A stretch of DNA of 64,000 bases from Peribacillus deserti (lineage in GTDB: Bacteria; Bacillota; Bacilli; Bacillales; DSM-1321), in contig NZ_JAFBFI010000009.1 of the NCBI RefSeq assembly GCF_016909175.1, positions 62,001 to 126,000 on the forward strand. Direction: 5' to 3'. Every line of letters starts with the position of its first letter. The stretch's first letter is position 1. The notes beneath the pieces were generated by a model. That model was given only the letters and a program-made list of their open reading frames with translations. It did not search any database and had not been told where the DNA came from. Made by a program: the position numbers and the translations under genes. Positions 20,327 through 28,712 of this stretch are shown piece by piece.

Positions 20327-23170
20327 GTGGAAAATAACAGAAATCCTTTTAAAGATACTTTCAAAAAAGTAACTTCTTTTTTGGAGGAAGAGAAAACAAA
20401 GAGATCGTTCAGCATTACATACCAGGTAATATGGAATTTGCTATTAATCTTTATAATCGTTGCCGTTTTAGGAGCTTCATTTGCAGGCGGAGTCGGTGCT
20501 GGCTATTTTGCCTCACTTGTCAAGGATGAGAAAGTCCGCTCGAAAGAGGACCTGAAACAGGATATTTACAACTTTAATGAAACATCAGAAATATTCTTTG
20601 CGAATAATGTGTATATGGGAAAAATGAGATCGGATTTAGAAAGAGAAACAGTAGAAATTGACCAGATCCCCGAACATTTATCCAACGCATTAATTGCCAC
20701 CGAAGATGAATACTTCTATAAACATGATGGAGTAGTTCCTAAAGCGATTCTAAGGGCGATCTTTCAGGATATGACGAATGCGCCCATCCAATCCGGGGGA
20801 AGTACTCTAACCCAGCAAATCATCAAAAACCAAATCCTTACCAATGAGGTTTCCTTTGACCGAAAAGCGAAAGAAATTCTGCTTGCGCTCCGGCTTGAAA
20901 AGTTTTTTGACAAAAAAGAAATTCTTGCTGCCTACTTAAATTTATCTACATTCGGCAGAAATTCAAATGGAAGAAATGTAGCAGGTGTCCAGTCAGCTGC
21001 AAAAGGAATATTTGGGATAGACGTTAAAAACCTGAATCTGCCTCAGGCAGCATTTATAGCCGGACTGCCACAGAGTCCTTTCGGCTATACTCCATATACC
21101 CAGAATGGGACTTTAAAGCAGAACCTCCAGCCTGGGCTCGAGCGGATGAAAACAGTTTTGAGCAGAATGCACCGCGAGGGCTTTATCACAGAAACTGAAT
21201 ACAAAGCCGCATTAAATTATAATATTGTGAAAGACTTTATCGGAAGACACCCTGAGCCGCAGGAAAAATATCCATGGCTGACCTATGAAGTAGAAAAACG
21301 TTCTATTAAAATCCTTGCTGAATATCTTGCAAAGCAAGACGGAATATCAGTGATGGATTATAACAAGGACTCAAAGATTCGTGATAAATATCAAACTCTT
21401 GCTGATAGAAACATACGCCAGCAAGGCTATAAAATTCATACAACGATTGATAAAACAATACTAGATAAAATGGAAGCAGCAAAGAGTAAATATCGAAACT
21501 TTGGCCCAGATAAACAAATAACACCTAAAAGTTCTGCTGTAGAACCGGTTGAAGTGGGTGCAATGCTCCTTGAAAACTCGACAGGAAAAATACTAAGTTT
21601 CATTGGCGGCCGCGATTATAAAAGAGAACAAACTAATCACGCAACCAATTCACTTAGATCAAATGGTTCAACCATGAAGCCATTGCTCGTATATGCTCCA
21701 GGCCTTGAACTTGGCGCCCTCTCACCGGGAAGCATTGTTGCTGATCTGCCTATAAAGGTCCCTGCCGGCAATAGCTATTATGAGCCCGGCAATTACGGTG
21801 AAAAATTCCATGGCATAACGACCGCAAGGACAGCGCTTTTAAATTCATATAACGTACCAGCAGTGAAATTTTACATGGATATACAAAGCCGAAATCCAGT
21901 AAGTTACTTAGAAAAGATGGGTTTTAGCAGTTTAACAGAAGGCGACCATCATCATATTTCCATGGCCCTTGGAGCTTTACAAAGAGGGGTTTCCGTGGAA
22001 GAGAATGTGAATGCATATACGACTTTCGCAAATAATGGAAAGTTTGTAGATGCCTATATGATTGAGAAAATCGAAGCGGTTGATGGAAAGGTTATTTATC
22101 AGCATACGAAGAAGCCGGTAAATGTGTTCAGTCCGCAGACTGCCTACCTTACGCTTGATATGATGAGAGATGTGGTTAGAAAAGGAACAGCAGCAAGTGT
22201 AAACAGCCGTCTAAAATTCAGTGGAGATTGGGCAGGTAAAACAGGAACAGGACAGGATTACCATGATGCCTGGTTTGTGGCTTCTAATCCGAAAGTAACC
22301 TTTGGTACATGGATGGGTTATGACACACCTAAGCCGCTCGAGAAAAACTGGAGGGGTCTCACATACTCTCAAAGAAACTTGTTTCTTTGGGCAGATCTCA
22401 TAAATGCTGCCTATGATGCGAATTCAGCTAAGGTCGCCACCAATAAAAGGTTTGAGATGCCAGGCGGAATTGTTACAAGATCCTCCTGTGAAGTTACCGG
22501 GCTCCCTTCAGATATATGCAGCCGTTTAAATATGACTGGTTCAGATATCGCTAATGCAAAATTTGCGGCTGCAAAAGTAAACGGCACCTATAATCAAGGC
22601 AGATTCGTCAGGGTGGGCGGGAGAAGCTACACGGCTCTGCCAACCACACCACAAGAATTCACCGAACCCGGCTTAATGCTCAGCTCGGCGATCCTGCAAA
22701 AGATCGGCAGTAAATATTTAACAGATCCCGGGGCACTTCTCTCTGGAAAATCTGGAGAAAAAAGCAGCAGCCGTGTTTCAAGCAATTCTTTAAGTGAAAA
22801 CGGTAAATCTCCAGGCGCTGTAACAGTTTCTGTAAAAGCTTCCTCCATCGTATGGGGAGCAAGCCCTGATTCGGATATTATCGGATATAGAATATATAAA
22901 AACTCAGCTAAAGTCGGAATTGTAAAGTCAGGATCTCCGCTGATATTCAACGGCGGAAATGGTTCTTATATGGTTAAAGCAGTCGATATAGCAGGCAATG
23001 AGTCTCCTGCCTCTAATCGTGTAACCATTGGCGGCGGGCAAAAGCCTCCTGCTAAGGAACCGGCAAAAGCAAATCCAGCTTCAGGGACACCTGCAAAACC
23101 AAATACCCCCGCTGAAGAGTCAGAAGATGATCCTGATGAACAAGAAAACGAAGAAACTGAAGAGGAATAG
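20327..23170 (+). CDS. Bifunctional class A penicillin-binding protein (PBP1A-like) with FN3-type tail
   Basis: Polymerises and cross-links peptidoglycan at the outer face of the membrane. After a short cytoplasmic part, one transmembrane anchor (about residues 35-63) leads to a GT51 glycosyltransferase domain with catalytic Glu126 in TEDEYFYKHDG and GGSTLTQQIIKN. The transpeptidase domain has all three motifs: STMK (Ser448, Lys451), SYN (507-509) and KTGTG (638-642). Residues about 825-895 look like a fibronectin type III module (WGASPDSDIIGYRIYKN ... GSYMVKAVDIAGNES). The last 50 residues are Pro/Glu-rich disordered sequence. Extended -10 TGCTATAAT lies at 20292-20300. It is not in the B. 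subtilis order here, so I give no symbol. Confidence 0.93.
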   Translation: MENNRNPFKDTFKKVTSFLEEEKTKRSFSITYQVIWNLLLIFIIVAVLGASFAGGVGAGYFASLVKDEKVRSKEDLKQDIYNFNETSEIFFANNVYMGKMRSDLERETVEIDQIPEHLSNALIATEDEYFYKHDGVVPKAILRAIFQDMTNAPIQSGGSTLTQQIIKNQILTNEVSFDRKAKEILLALRLEKFFDKKEILAAYLNLSTFGRNSNGRNVAGVQSAAKGIFGIDVKNLNLPQAAFIAGLPQSPFGYTPYTQNGTLKQNLQPGLERMKTVLSRMHREGFITETEYKAALNYNIVKDFIGRHPEPQEKYPWLTYEVEKRSIKILAEYLAKQDGISVMDYNKDSKIRDKYQTLADRNIRQQGYKIHTTIDKTILDKMEAAKSKYRNFGPDKQITPKSSAVEPVEVGAMLLENSTGKILSFIGGRDYKREQTNHATNSLRSNGSTMKPLLVYAPGLELGALSPGSIVADLPIKVPAGNSYYEPGNYGEKFHGITTARTALLNSYNVPAVKFYMDIQSRNPVSYLEKMGFSSLTEGDHHHISMALGALQRGVSVEENVNAYTTFANNGKFVDAYMIEKIEAVDGKVIYQHTKKPVNVFSPQTAYLTLDMMRDVVRKGTAASVNSRLKFSGDWAGKTGTGQDYHDAWFVASNPKVTFGTWMGYDTPKPLEKNWRGLTYSQRNLFLWADLINAAYDANSAKVATNKRFEMPGGIVTRSSCEVTGLPSDICSRLNMTGSDIANAKFAAAKVNGTYNQGRFVRVGGRSYTALPTTPQEFTEPGLMLSSAILQKIGSKYLTDPGALLSGKSGEKSSSRVSSNSLSENGKSPGAVTVSVKASSIVWGASPDSDIIGYRIYKNSAKVGIVKSGSPLIFNGGNGSYMVKAVDIAGNESPASNRVTIGGGQKPPAKEPAKANPASGTPAKPNTPAEESEDDPDEQENEETEEE

Positions 23171-23204
23171 AAAAGGCACGCTCACATTGAGCGTGCCTTT
23201 TCCA
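23171..23204 (+). terminator. Terminator after the PBP gene
   Basis: AAAAGGCACGCTCA and TGAGCGTGCCTTTT form a 14-bp perfect stem with a 3-nt loop; usable in both directions, serving also the small minus-strand gene beside it. Confidence 0.93.
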
Positions 23205-23214
23205 TTATATAGCT

Positions 23215-23355
23215 CTAAAAAAACGTCTTAACGACATCCTGCTCTGTTTCACATTCTGTACAGCGGTATTCTATTTCAAGGGCGTCCTCTCTGGCCATCT
23301 GGACGGTTTCTTTCTTGCAGTGCTCACAGTATTTCACAATTTTTTTCTCTACCAT
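23215..23355 (-). CDS. 46-residue zinc-ribbon-like small protein
   Basis: A short ORF with its own ribosome site (GGGGGG 8 nt upstream of the ATG at 23355). The product has two CxxC pairs: Cys10/Cys13 (KYCEHCKK) and Cys32/Cys35 (YRCTECET), 18 residues apart, which is the layout of a zinc ribbon. It is rich in Glu and Lys and has no membrane segment. The terminator at 23171-23204 follows it on the minus strand. I do not recognise a named family; such mini-ribbons occur as free small proteins in Bacillaceae. Function unknown; the cysteine spacing is the only evidence for metal binding. Confidence 0.72.
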   Translation of the reverse strand: MVEKKIVKYCEHCKKETVQMAREDALEIEYRCTECETEQDVVKTFF

Positions 23356-23445
23356 ACTAACACCCCCCCGGTTTAAGATCCGTCTCTTTTTGTTTTATCC
23401 AGAATCATAAACTCCAAACATCCTGCCGCCAAGGATGAAGAGAAG

Positions 23446-23715
23446 CTATTGGATTTCACCTTGAAACCGTTCATGTTTTTTTATTTGGCTGATCGTATCC
23501 TCTATCTCTGATATGTAATCAGTAAACAAACGGTTCTTACCATGAACAGTAAAACGCTCTTGATCCACAGAATTCAACAGGGCAATAACCGCTTTTAATT
23601 TCAAATCATCATAATACTCCATTTCGGAATCTCCCTTTATTTTTCCGCTTACTACCAATTCACCTTTAGAATCTTCCATTTCAAATATGTAACTCTGCTC
23701 TTCATTTGATTGCAT
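23446..23715 (-). CDS. Small hypothetical protein (89 aa)
   Basis: Acidic soluble protein of 89 residues, with a beta-rich first half (SYIFEMEDSKGELVVSGKIKG) and a helical second half (LKAVIALLNSVDQERFTVHGKNRLFTDYISEIEDTISQI in two helices). No membrane segment, cysteine or catalytic motif. A purine-rich GGAAGGCAGGG lies upstream of the ATG but spacing is long. I do not recognise it. Neighbours are other tiny genes of unknown function, so context gives no clue. Confidence 0.6.
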   Translation of the reverse strand: MQSNEEQSYIFEMEDSKGELVVSGKIKGDSEMEYYDDLKLKAVIALLNSVDQERFTVHGKNRLFTDYISEIEDTISQIKKHERFQGEIQ

Positions 23716-23844
23716 ATGCTTGCCCTGCCTTCCGAAAGAATAATAATGATTACCTTAAAGAGAGCCCCTTAGGCTATCCAGATACTATCCTGTATATAAA
23801 AACTCTAATTAATACAAAATATAAGCGAAAAAGGTGGTGAAAAG

Positions 23845-23961
23845 ATGTTAGAAAAAGGGAAAGAAAACACCAGCATAGAGCAAAGGCGAAGCGATCAGGA
23901 CTCCCAAACTGGTTTCCGTACAGATGGAGACAAAAATAAACAAACCAAAAAGAATAAGTAG
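23845..23961 (+). CDS. 38-residue hydrophilic small protein
   Basis: An ATG at 23845 with AAGGTGGTG 6 nt upstream opens a 38-codon frame that ends 10 nt before a clean terminator hairpin. The product is very hydrophilic, with many Lys, Gln, Asp and Ser and no hydrophobic core; it ends KNKQTKKNK. The composition resembles small acid-soluble or spore-associated peptides of Bacillaceae, but I cannot match it to a named one. Ribosome site plus terminator is the argument that it is a real gene. Confidence 0.55.
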   Translation: MLEKGKENTSIEQRRSDQDSQTGFRTDGDKNKQTKKNK

Positions 23962-23971
23962 GAATAAGGAT

Positions 23972-23995
23972 GGGAACCTCTTCTGGTTCCCTTTT
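23972..23995 (+). terminator. Terminator of the 38-residue gene
   Basis: GGGAACC and GGTTCCC flank a TCTTCT loop, followed by TTTTG. Confidence 0.75.
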
Positions 23996-24031
23996 GTGCA
24001 TGCTAGGCCGAGGCAGCAGGTTTAAGGTGAT

Positions 24032-24328
24032 TTACTGCAAATCTCCATCAAAGCCCACCGGAGACCCTGTAGAAGTATGCTCATTCACCCATTCCCTTGC
24101 AGTATCAGATACCGATGACCAATTAGGAATTTTATCACTGTTCTGTTCAATCCAGCTCATACAAAACTGCGGATCAATACTATCCTGCTCACATTGAGAC
24201 AAGAATGAGGCAACTGTAACATCATTACAATTTTCCCAGGTCCCGCATGTTGTTTTCCAAATGTCCTCCATTCTCCGCAAAACTGGGACATCTGCCGGTG
24301 CAGTTTTATATTGGTTATGATCACTCAT
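24032..24328 (-). CDS. Small hypothetical protein (98 aa)
   Basis: Soluble 98-residue protein with a good ribosome site (AGGAGG 7 nt upstream of the ATG). It has four cysteines (in KTTCGTWENCND, SQCEQDS and QFCMSWI), several tryptophans and an acidic C terminus. No domain is recognised. The spacing CGTWENC and the Cys/Trp content might suggest metal binding or disulfides, but that is only a guess. It is the first gene after the repeat block and reads away from it. Confidence 0.62.
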   Translation of the reverse strand: MSDHNQYKTAPADVPVLRRMEDIWKTTCGTWENCNDVTVASFLSQCEQDSIDPQFCMSWIEQNSDKIPNWSSVSDTAREWVNEHTSTGSPVGFDGDLQ

Positions 24329-24651
24329 ACATTAGCCTCCTGAATACAAATTTACATTTTTCAGTATGTCCCAAGCAGACGAAAGCATGTAGATAAGGTG
24401 ATGGAGGCTTGTTTTTTTAGGATGGGTTAATCATCGGGTTATAAGAATGCAGATGGTCTTCATGGTTGAGGAGCTTTATATTTGGCAAAAATTATTGATT
24501 GTTTATGTGACCAATTTGCAGCCATACGTGCTGCATTTGCAAACCTAGTTTAGTAAAAGGGAAGATGTTTACAGTTAAGCATGGCTGGATTTTAATAAAA
24601 CCATTGAGGTTCTACGAGTATGCGTAGATGTGACGTTAGCATTTTCAATCA

Positions 24652-24826
24652 TAAGCAGATAATTTAAACAATAAGCATACAACTTTCATATTAAGCAAAA
24701 ATATACAAATGCTAAGCAAAGAAATTTCACTCATAAGCATAAAGTTAATAAAGTTAAGCATAAAATCCAAAAACATAAGCGTGAACTTCCAAAAGTTAAT
24801 CATAAACCTTAAATTCTTAAGCATAA
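24652..24826 (+). repeat. Phased repeat array A: nine TAAGCATA cores at 20-21 bp spacing
   Basis: Cores resembling TAAGCATA start at 24652, 24672, 24692, 24713, 24734, 24755, 24776, 24797 and 24818, i.e. spacings of 20, 20 and then six times exactly 21 bp. Sequence between cores is AT-rich and only weakly conserved. The array lies between the acsA 3' end and a small gene. A 60-codon frame crosses it (24709-24891) but lacks a ribosome site. Function unknown; the same core recurs inverted at 50.8 kb. Confidence 0.85.
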
Positions 24827-24928
24827 ATCCTATGCAGGAACTTAGATTCTTCTTATACGGTGGTAAAAAGACAGATTTTTGTATTTTTTAAGAAAGAATT
24901 GTATGAACCTGTTTAATAACTGAAAGCA

Positions 24929-25188
24929 TATGTGGCACAGCAGCGGATTTATGTGGCTAATTGATGTTTTTATGTGGCCAGCCTTGAAGTTTTAGGTGGC
25001 TAACTAATCTTTTACGTTGCCAGTTTGAAGTTTTAGGTGGCTAACCCATCCTTTTACGTGGCCAGCTTGAAGTTCTATGTGGCTGACCCATCCTTTTTCG
25101 TGGCCAGCTCGAAGTTCTATGTGGCTGACCCATCCTTTTTCGTGGCCAGCCTGAAGTTTTAGGCGGCTAATCCACCCTTTTACGTGGC
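24929..25188 (+). repeat. Phased repeat array B: thirteen TATGTGGC cores at 21 bp spacing
   Basis: Cores of the form TAYGTGGC start at 24929, 24950, 24971, 24993, 25013, 25034, 25055, 25076, 25097, 25118, 25139, 25160 and 25181; all spacings are 20-22 bp and ten of the twelve are exactly 21. From 24968 on the copies alternate between two versions (core followed by CAGCTTGAAG or by TGACCCATCC), making a 42-bp higher-order tandem unit. No gene with a start and ribosome site crosses it on either strand. Confidence 0.88.
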
Positions 25189-25191
25189 AGA

Positions 25192-25475
25192 CTATCTAGA
25201 TGTGCATCTATTAAAAGCCCCACGCACTAAACTATATTTCCTCTTCGCCATAAAACTCAACCAAATCCCGCTTTGCCGCGGCCCACCCAATTACCGAAAA
25301 ACCCATCTTATCATTCCCGATAATGCCCACTCTTTTAGTCATTTGCCAGCAGCCTGCCTAACAGCAGCTCCAGAACCACCACCATTCGCATCCTCCTATA
25401 CACCAATTATTTCCCGACAAAAAAGCCGACCCCCTTAAGTCTATTACAACTCAAAAGGATCAGCTCTTCTAAAAA
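25192..25475. other. Non-coding stretch between array B and acsA
   Basis: About 280 bp with a marked strand bias (C-rich on the plus strand). An 84-codon plus-strand frame exists but has no ribosome site and an implausible composition. No convincing terminator for acsA is visible apart from a weak T run on the minus strand near 25420-25425. Confidence 0.45.
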
Positions 25476-27194
25476 TCAGTCTTCCATCGTTGACAGGTCT
25501 CCTGTCGGTAAATCTAATTCCCAGGCTTTTAAGACACGCCGCATAATTTTTCCGCTTCGTGTTTTTGGAAGTTTGTCCCGGAATTCTATTTCTCTTGGTG
25601 CCGCATGAGCTGCCAGTCCTTTTTTGACGAATTGGCGGATTTCTTCAATAAGGTCATCGGTGGCTTCATAGCCGTCCCGGAGGGCGATAAAGGCCTTTAT
25701 GATCTCCCCTCGGACAGGATCAGGCTTGCCGATAACGCCAGCTTCAGCAACAGCTGGATGTTCGACGAGCTTGCTTTCTACTTCAAACGGACCCACACGT
25801 TCTCCAGCCGTCATGATTACATCATCAATTCTACCCTGGAACCAGAAATAGCCATCTTCATCTTTATAGGCTGAATCTCCTGATACGTACCAGTCTCCTG
25901 GCATAAAATAAGATTCGTACTTCTGCTGATTATTCCAGATGGTGCTCATCATGGACGGCCAGCCTTTTTTTATAGCCAGATTGCCCATGCGGTATGGCGG
26001 GAGTTCATTGCCCTGATCGTCTACAATGGCTGCCTGGACTCCGGGAATCGGCTTGCCCATTGAACCTGGCTTAATTTCCATACATGGGTAATTGCTGATA
26101 AGCTGTGCCCCTGTTTCGGTCATCCACCAGGAATCATGGATCCGCTTATTGAATACTTTCATTCCCCAGCGTACGACTTCGGGATTAAGGGGTTCCCCTA
26201 CACTGATTAGGTGGCGCAGGGCACTCAAATCGAATTTCTTAATAATTTCATCTCCAGCCCCCATTAACATCCGGAACGCAGTTGGAGCACTGTACCATAT
26301 AGTTACACCATAATCTTCAAGAGTCTGATACCATGATTCTGGCTTAAACCGTCCTCCAACGATCACATTCGAAGCCCCATTCAGCCAAGGACTAAAAATA
26401 CCATAAGAAGTTCCTGTCACCCATCCCGGGTCAGCCGTACACCAATAAACATCATCCTCTTTGAGGTCCAGAACCCATTTCCCGGTCTGATAATGCTGAA
26501 TCATTGCATTATGTACATGCAATACTCCCTTTGGCTTTCCAGTTGAACCAGAAGTATAGTGAAGGATTAATCCATCATTGCGGCTTACCCATTCAATCTG
26601 GAACTTATTGCTTGCCTCTTTTATTTTTGCATTGAAATCGATATGCGTTTCATCTTCCTGTACGTTCTCCCCAACAAGGAAAACGGTTTTCAATGCAGGA
26701 AGTTCATTTACCGGTACACGGGAAAGCAGCTCAGGAGTAGTAACAAGAACTTTAGCCTCACTGTCCTCCAGGCGGTCGCGTACAGCTCCCTCCATAAAGG
26801 CTTCGAACAATGGACCGACAATGGCACCAAGCTTAATAGCACCCAGCAGTGCGAAGTACAGTTCAGGGGATCTGGGCATAAAGATAAATACACGGTCGCC
26901 TTTTTCTACATTTCCATAAGCCTTCAGTACATTTGCTGCTTTGTCTGTATACTCCTTTAATTCTTTAAAGGTATACTTTTCATTGCGCTCAGCATCCCTA
27001 TAATAAAGCGCAACCTTATTTTTTCTAAAAGTCTCAGCGTGCCGGTCAATTGCTTCATATGCCAGGTTTACTCTGCCTGTCTCGTACCATGAAAATTCTT
27101 TTTCTGCTTCTGACCAGTCGAAAGTTTGATATGTATCTTCATAGCTTTGGAGATTATAGTCCCCTCTGATTACTGATAACGCTTCCACTTTCAT
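25476..27194 (-). CDS. acsA: Acetyl-CoA synthetase AcsA
   Basis: Converts acetate, ATP and CoA to acetyl-CoA. I start at the second of two adjacent ATGs (27194, 572 aa, the B. subtilis length), with GAGGGGG 8 nt upstream; the upstream 20-odd codons have no ribosome site. Motifs: LHYTSGSTGKPKGVLHVH (ATP-binding P-loop, near residue 220), DSWWMTETG near 355, GYFWFQGRIDDVIMTAGE near 435, and PKTRSGKIMRR at the C terminus whose lysine is the acetylation site. AcuA acetylates and AcuC deacetylates that lysine in B. subtilis; both genes are divergent next door. Confidence 0.97.
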   Translation of the reverse strand: MKVEALSVIRGDYNLQSYEDTYQTFDWSEAEKEFSWYETGRVNLAYEAIDRHAETFRKNKVALYYRDAERNEKYTFKELKEYTDKAANVLKAYGNVEKGDRVFIFMPRSPELYFALLGAIKLGAIVGPLFEAFMEGAVRDRLEDSEAKVLVTTPELLSRVPVNELPALKTVFLVGENVQEDETHIDFNAKIKEASNKFQIEWVSRNDGLILHYTSGSTGKPKGVLHVHNAMIQHYQTGKWVLDLKEDDVYWCTADPGWVTGTSYGIFSPWLNGASNVIVGGRFKPESWYQTLEDYGVTIWYSAPTAFRMLMGAGDEIIKKFDLSALRHLISVGEPLNPEVVRWGMKVFNKRIHDSWWMTETGAQLISNYPCMEIKPGSMGKPIPGVQAAIVDDQGNELPPYRMGNLAIKKGWPSMMSTIWNNQQKYESYFMPGDWYVSGDSAYKDEDGYFWFQGRIDDVIMTAGERVGPFEVESKLVEHPAVAEAGVIGKPDPVRGEIIKAFIALRDGYEATDDLIEEIRQFVKKGLAAHAAPREIEFRDKLPKTRSGKIMRRVLKAWELDLPTGDLSTMED

Positions 27195-27228
27195 CATCGC
27201 TTCCCCCTCTGTTAAATATACATCTATA

Positions 27229-27257
27229 ATTATAGTATAAAGAATTTCTATTCTCAA
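27229..27257 (-). promoter_or_regulatory. Sigma-A promoter of acsA
   Basis: On the minus strand TTGAGA, a 17-bp spacer and TATAAT, about 35 bp upstream of the acsA start codon. I searched the acsA-acuA gap for a CcpA operator and found none that fits the consensus. Confidence 0.8.
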
Positions 27258-27406
27258 TTTTTAGATAACTTACAGGAGTAGATGTACTGCTTTTGAAGCA
27301 CCTACGATCTCACCACATTTGCTTTCAAAGAAAATGCAATGAAAATAGATTGCTAAATTACTATTTTATGTATAATAAGAGGAGAGTTGAAATAGGCGGT
27401 GAACGA

Positions 27407-28039
27407 ATGGAATATAAAAAAATCTATAATGCCACAGAGCTAAAAACCAAACATGGAACTTTAATTATTGAAGGACCCGTAAAAGGCGAAAAGCTTAAAG
27501 CCTATGATTTCCACGAAGATTTAACTGCATTCCGGCCAGCATTTCAGCAGCACAAGGCGCTGATTGAGATTGCCGATCTTCCTGAAGGCAGAATCATCCT
27601 TGCAAGACATATGGATACAGTAGTCGGCTATGTAACCTTCTTGTATCCCGATCCACTGGAAAGATGGTCTGAAGGAAAGATGGAAGATTTAATTGAACTT
27701 GGGGCGATTGAAGTTATACCTCAGTTCAGAGGAGCCTCTGTAGGAAAAAACCTATTGAAAGTTTCCATGATGGATGATGCCATGGAGGATTATATTATCA
27801 TCACGACTGAGTATTATTGGCATTGGGATTTAAAGGGGACAGGGCTGAACGTCTGGGAATATCGGAAAGTAATGGAAAAAATGATGAATGCAGGCGGCTT
27901 AGTTTATTATGCCACTGACGATCCGGAAATAAGTTCCCACCCTGCAAATTGTTTAATGGCCCGGATAGGCAAGAGAGTCAGTCCAGAGTCTATTCAGAAA
28001 TTTGACAACCTGCGCTTTATGAACCGATTTATGTACTAG
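27407..28039 (+). CDS. acuA: Protein acetyltransferase AcuA
   Basis: GNAT-family N-acetyltransferase that inactivates AcsA by acetylating its active-site lysine. The ATG at 27407 follows AGGCGGTG and gives 210 residues, the B. subtilis length; an upstream extension of the frame is not translated plausibly. The acetyl-CoA binding loop is visible as VIPQFRGASVGKNLLKVSM near residue 105. First gene of the acuABC operon. A TATAAT at 27371 is a candidate -10 box. Confidence 0.94.
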   Translation: MEYKKIYNATELKTKHGTLIIEGPVKGEKLKAYDFHEDLTAFRPAFQQHKALIEIADLPEGRIILARHMDTVVGYVTFLYPDPLERWSEGKMEDLIELGAIEVIPQFRGASVGKNLLKVSMMDDAMEDYIIITTEYYWHWDLKGTGLNVWEYRKVMEKMMNAGGLVYYATDDPEISSHPANCLMARIGKRVSPESIQKFDNLRFMNRFMY

Positions 28040-28064
28040 ATTGAAGCTGTAAGGGGGAATTCCA

Positions 28065-28712
28065 ATGATTTTAGAAGAAATCATGAAGACTGATGTAATT
28101 ACGCTTGCGGAATCAGATACGATCAAAACAGCCATACAGATTGTAAACGAAAAAAAAATACGGCATATCCCTGTAGTTAACCAGGAAGATCATGTTGTAG
28201 GGCTTATCACCGACAGAGACCTGCGCGATGCAGCACCATCTATTTTTCATGCAGAAGAGCATCAGGAGGACCTCGAACGCCCACTAAGCTCCATTATGCA
28301 AAAGCAGGTCATTACCGGCCACCCGCTGGACTTTGTTGAAGAAGTCTCTGCTCTCTTTTATGAACATGATATAAGCTGTCTTCCGGTCGTTACAGAAAAA
28401 AAATTGGTCGGTATCATAACTGAAACAGACCTTCTTCATACTCTTGTTAAACTTACTGGGGCTAACCAGCCAGGATCTCAAATCGAAATACGGGTGCCGA
28501 ACCGCACTGGGCTGTTAAGTGAAATTGCGACACTTATTAAAAGTAAAAATTCTAATATCAACAGCATTCTTGTCTATCCTGACAAAATGGATGAAGCTTA
28601 TAAGGTTCTTGTAATCCGTGTGCAGACTATGAATCCATCCGCAGTTATCCAGGAATTGAGGGATGCGGGGCACGAGGTGCTTTGGCCAAAATTGCCGGGG
28701 TTATCTCTATGA
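28065..28712 (+). CDS. acuB: AcuB, tandem CBS plus ACT domain protein
   Basis: 215-residue protein of the acetoin-utilisation cluster. Two CBS motifs (about residues 5-60 and 75-135; IRHIPVVNQEDHVVGLITDRDLRD and ISCLPVVTEKKLVGIITETDLLH patterns) suggest adenine-nucleotide binding. The C-terminal 75 residues form an ACT-type domain starting GSQIEIRVPNRTGLLSEIATL. Likely a ligand-sensing regulator of AcuA/AcuC or AcsA, but its exact role is not established. Translationally coupled to acuC by an ATGA overlap. Confidence 0.92.
   Translation: MILEEIMKTDVITLAESDTIKTAIQIVNEKKIRHIPVVNQEDHVVGLITDRDLRDAAPSIFHAEEHQEDLERPLSSIMQKQVITGHPLDFVEEVSALFYEHDISCLPVVTEKKLVGIITETDLLHTLVKLTGANQPGSQIEIRVPNRTGLLSEIATLIKSKNSNINSILVYPDKMDEAYKVLVIRVQTMNPSAVIQELRDAGHEVLWPKLPGLSL

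Noticed and set aside
24709-24891. 60-codon frame across array A (heptad-like LSIK units)
   Set aside because: A 21-bp period keeps any frame open and repetitive by itself; there is no ribosome site, and composition is dictated by the AT-rich repeat.
24652-25188. Repeat arrays as a CRISPR
   Set aside because: Conserved cores are only about 8 nt and the period is 21 bp; no 24-40 bp identical repeats, no unique spacers of similar length and no cas genes nearby.
24968-25190. Minus-strand frame across array B with a 14-residue GW-SH-ELQAGH-type repeat
   Set aside because: No start codon or ribosome site, stop codons at both ends and in the first unit; explained by the 42-bp DNA repeat.
27195-27406. 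CcpA operator (cre) between acsA and acuA
   Set aside because: Expected from B. subtilis, but no site with the central CG and symmetric TGNAA arms was found.
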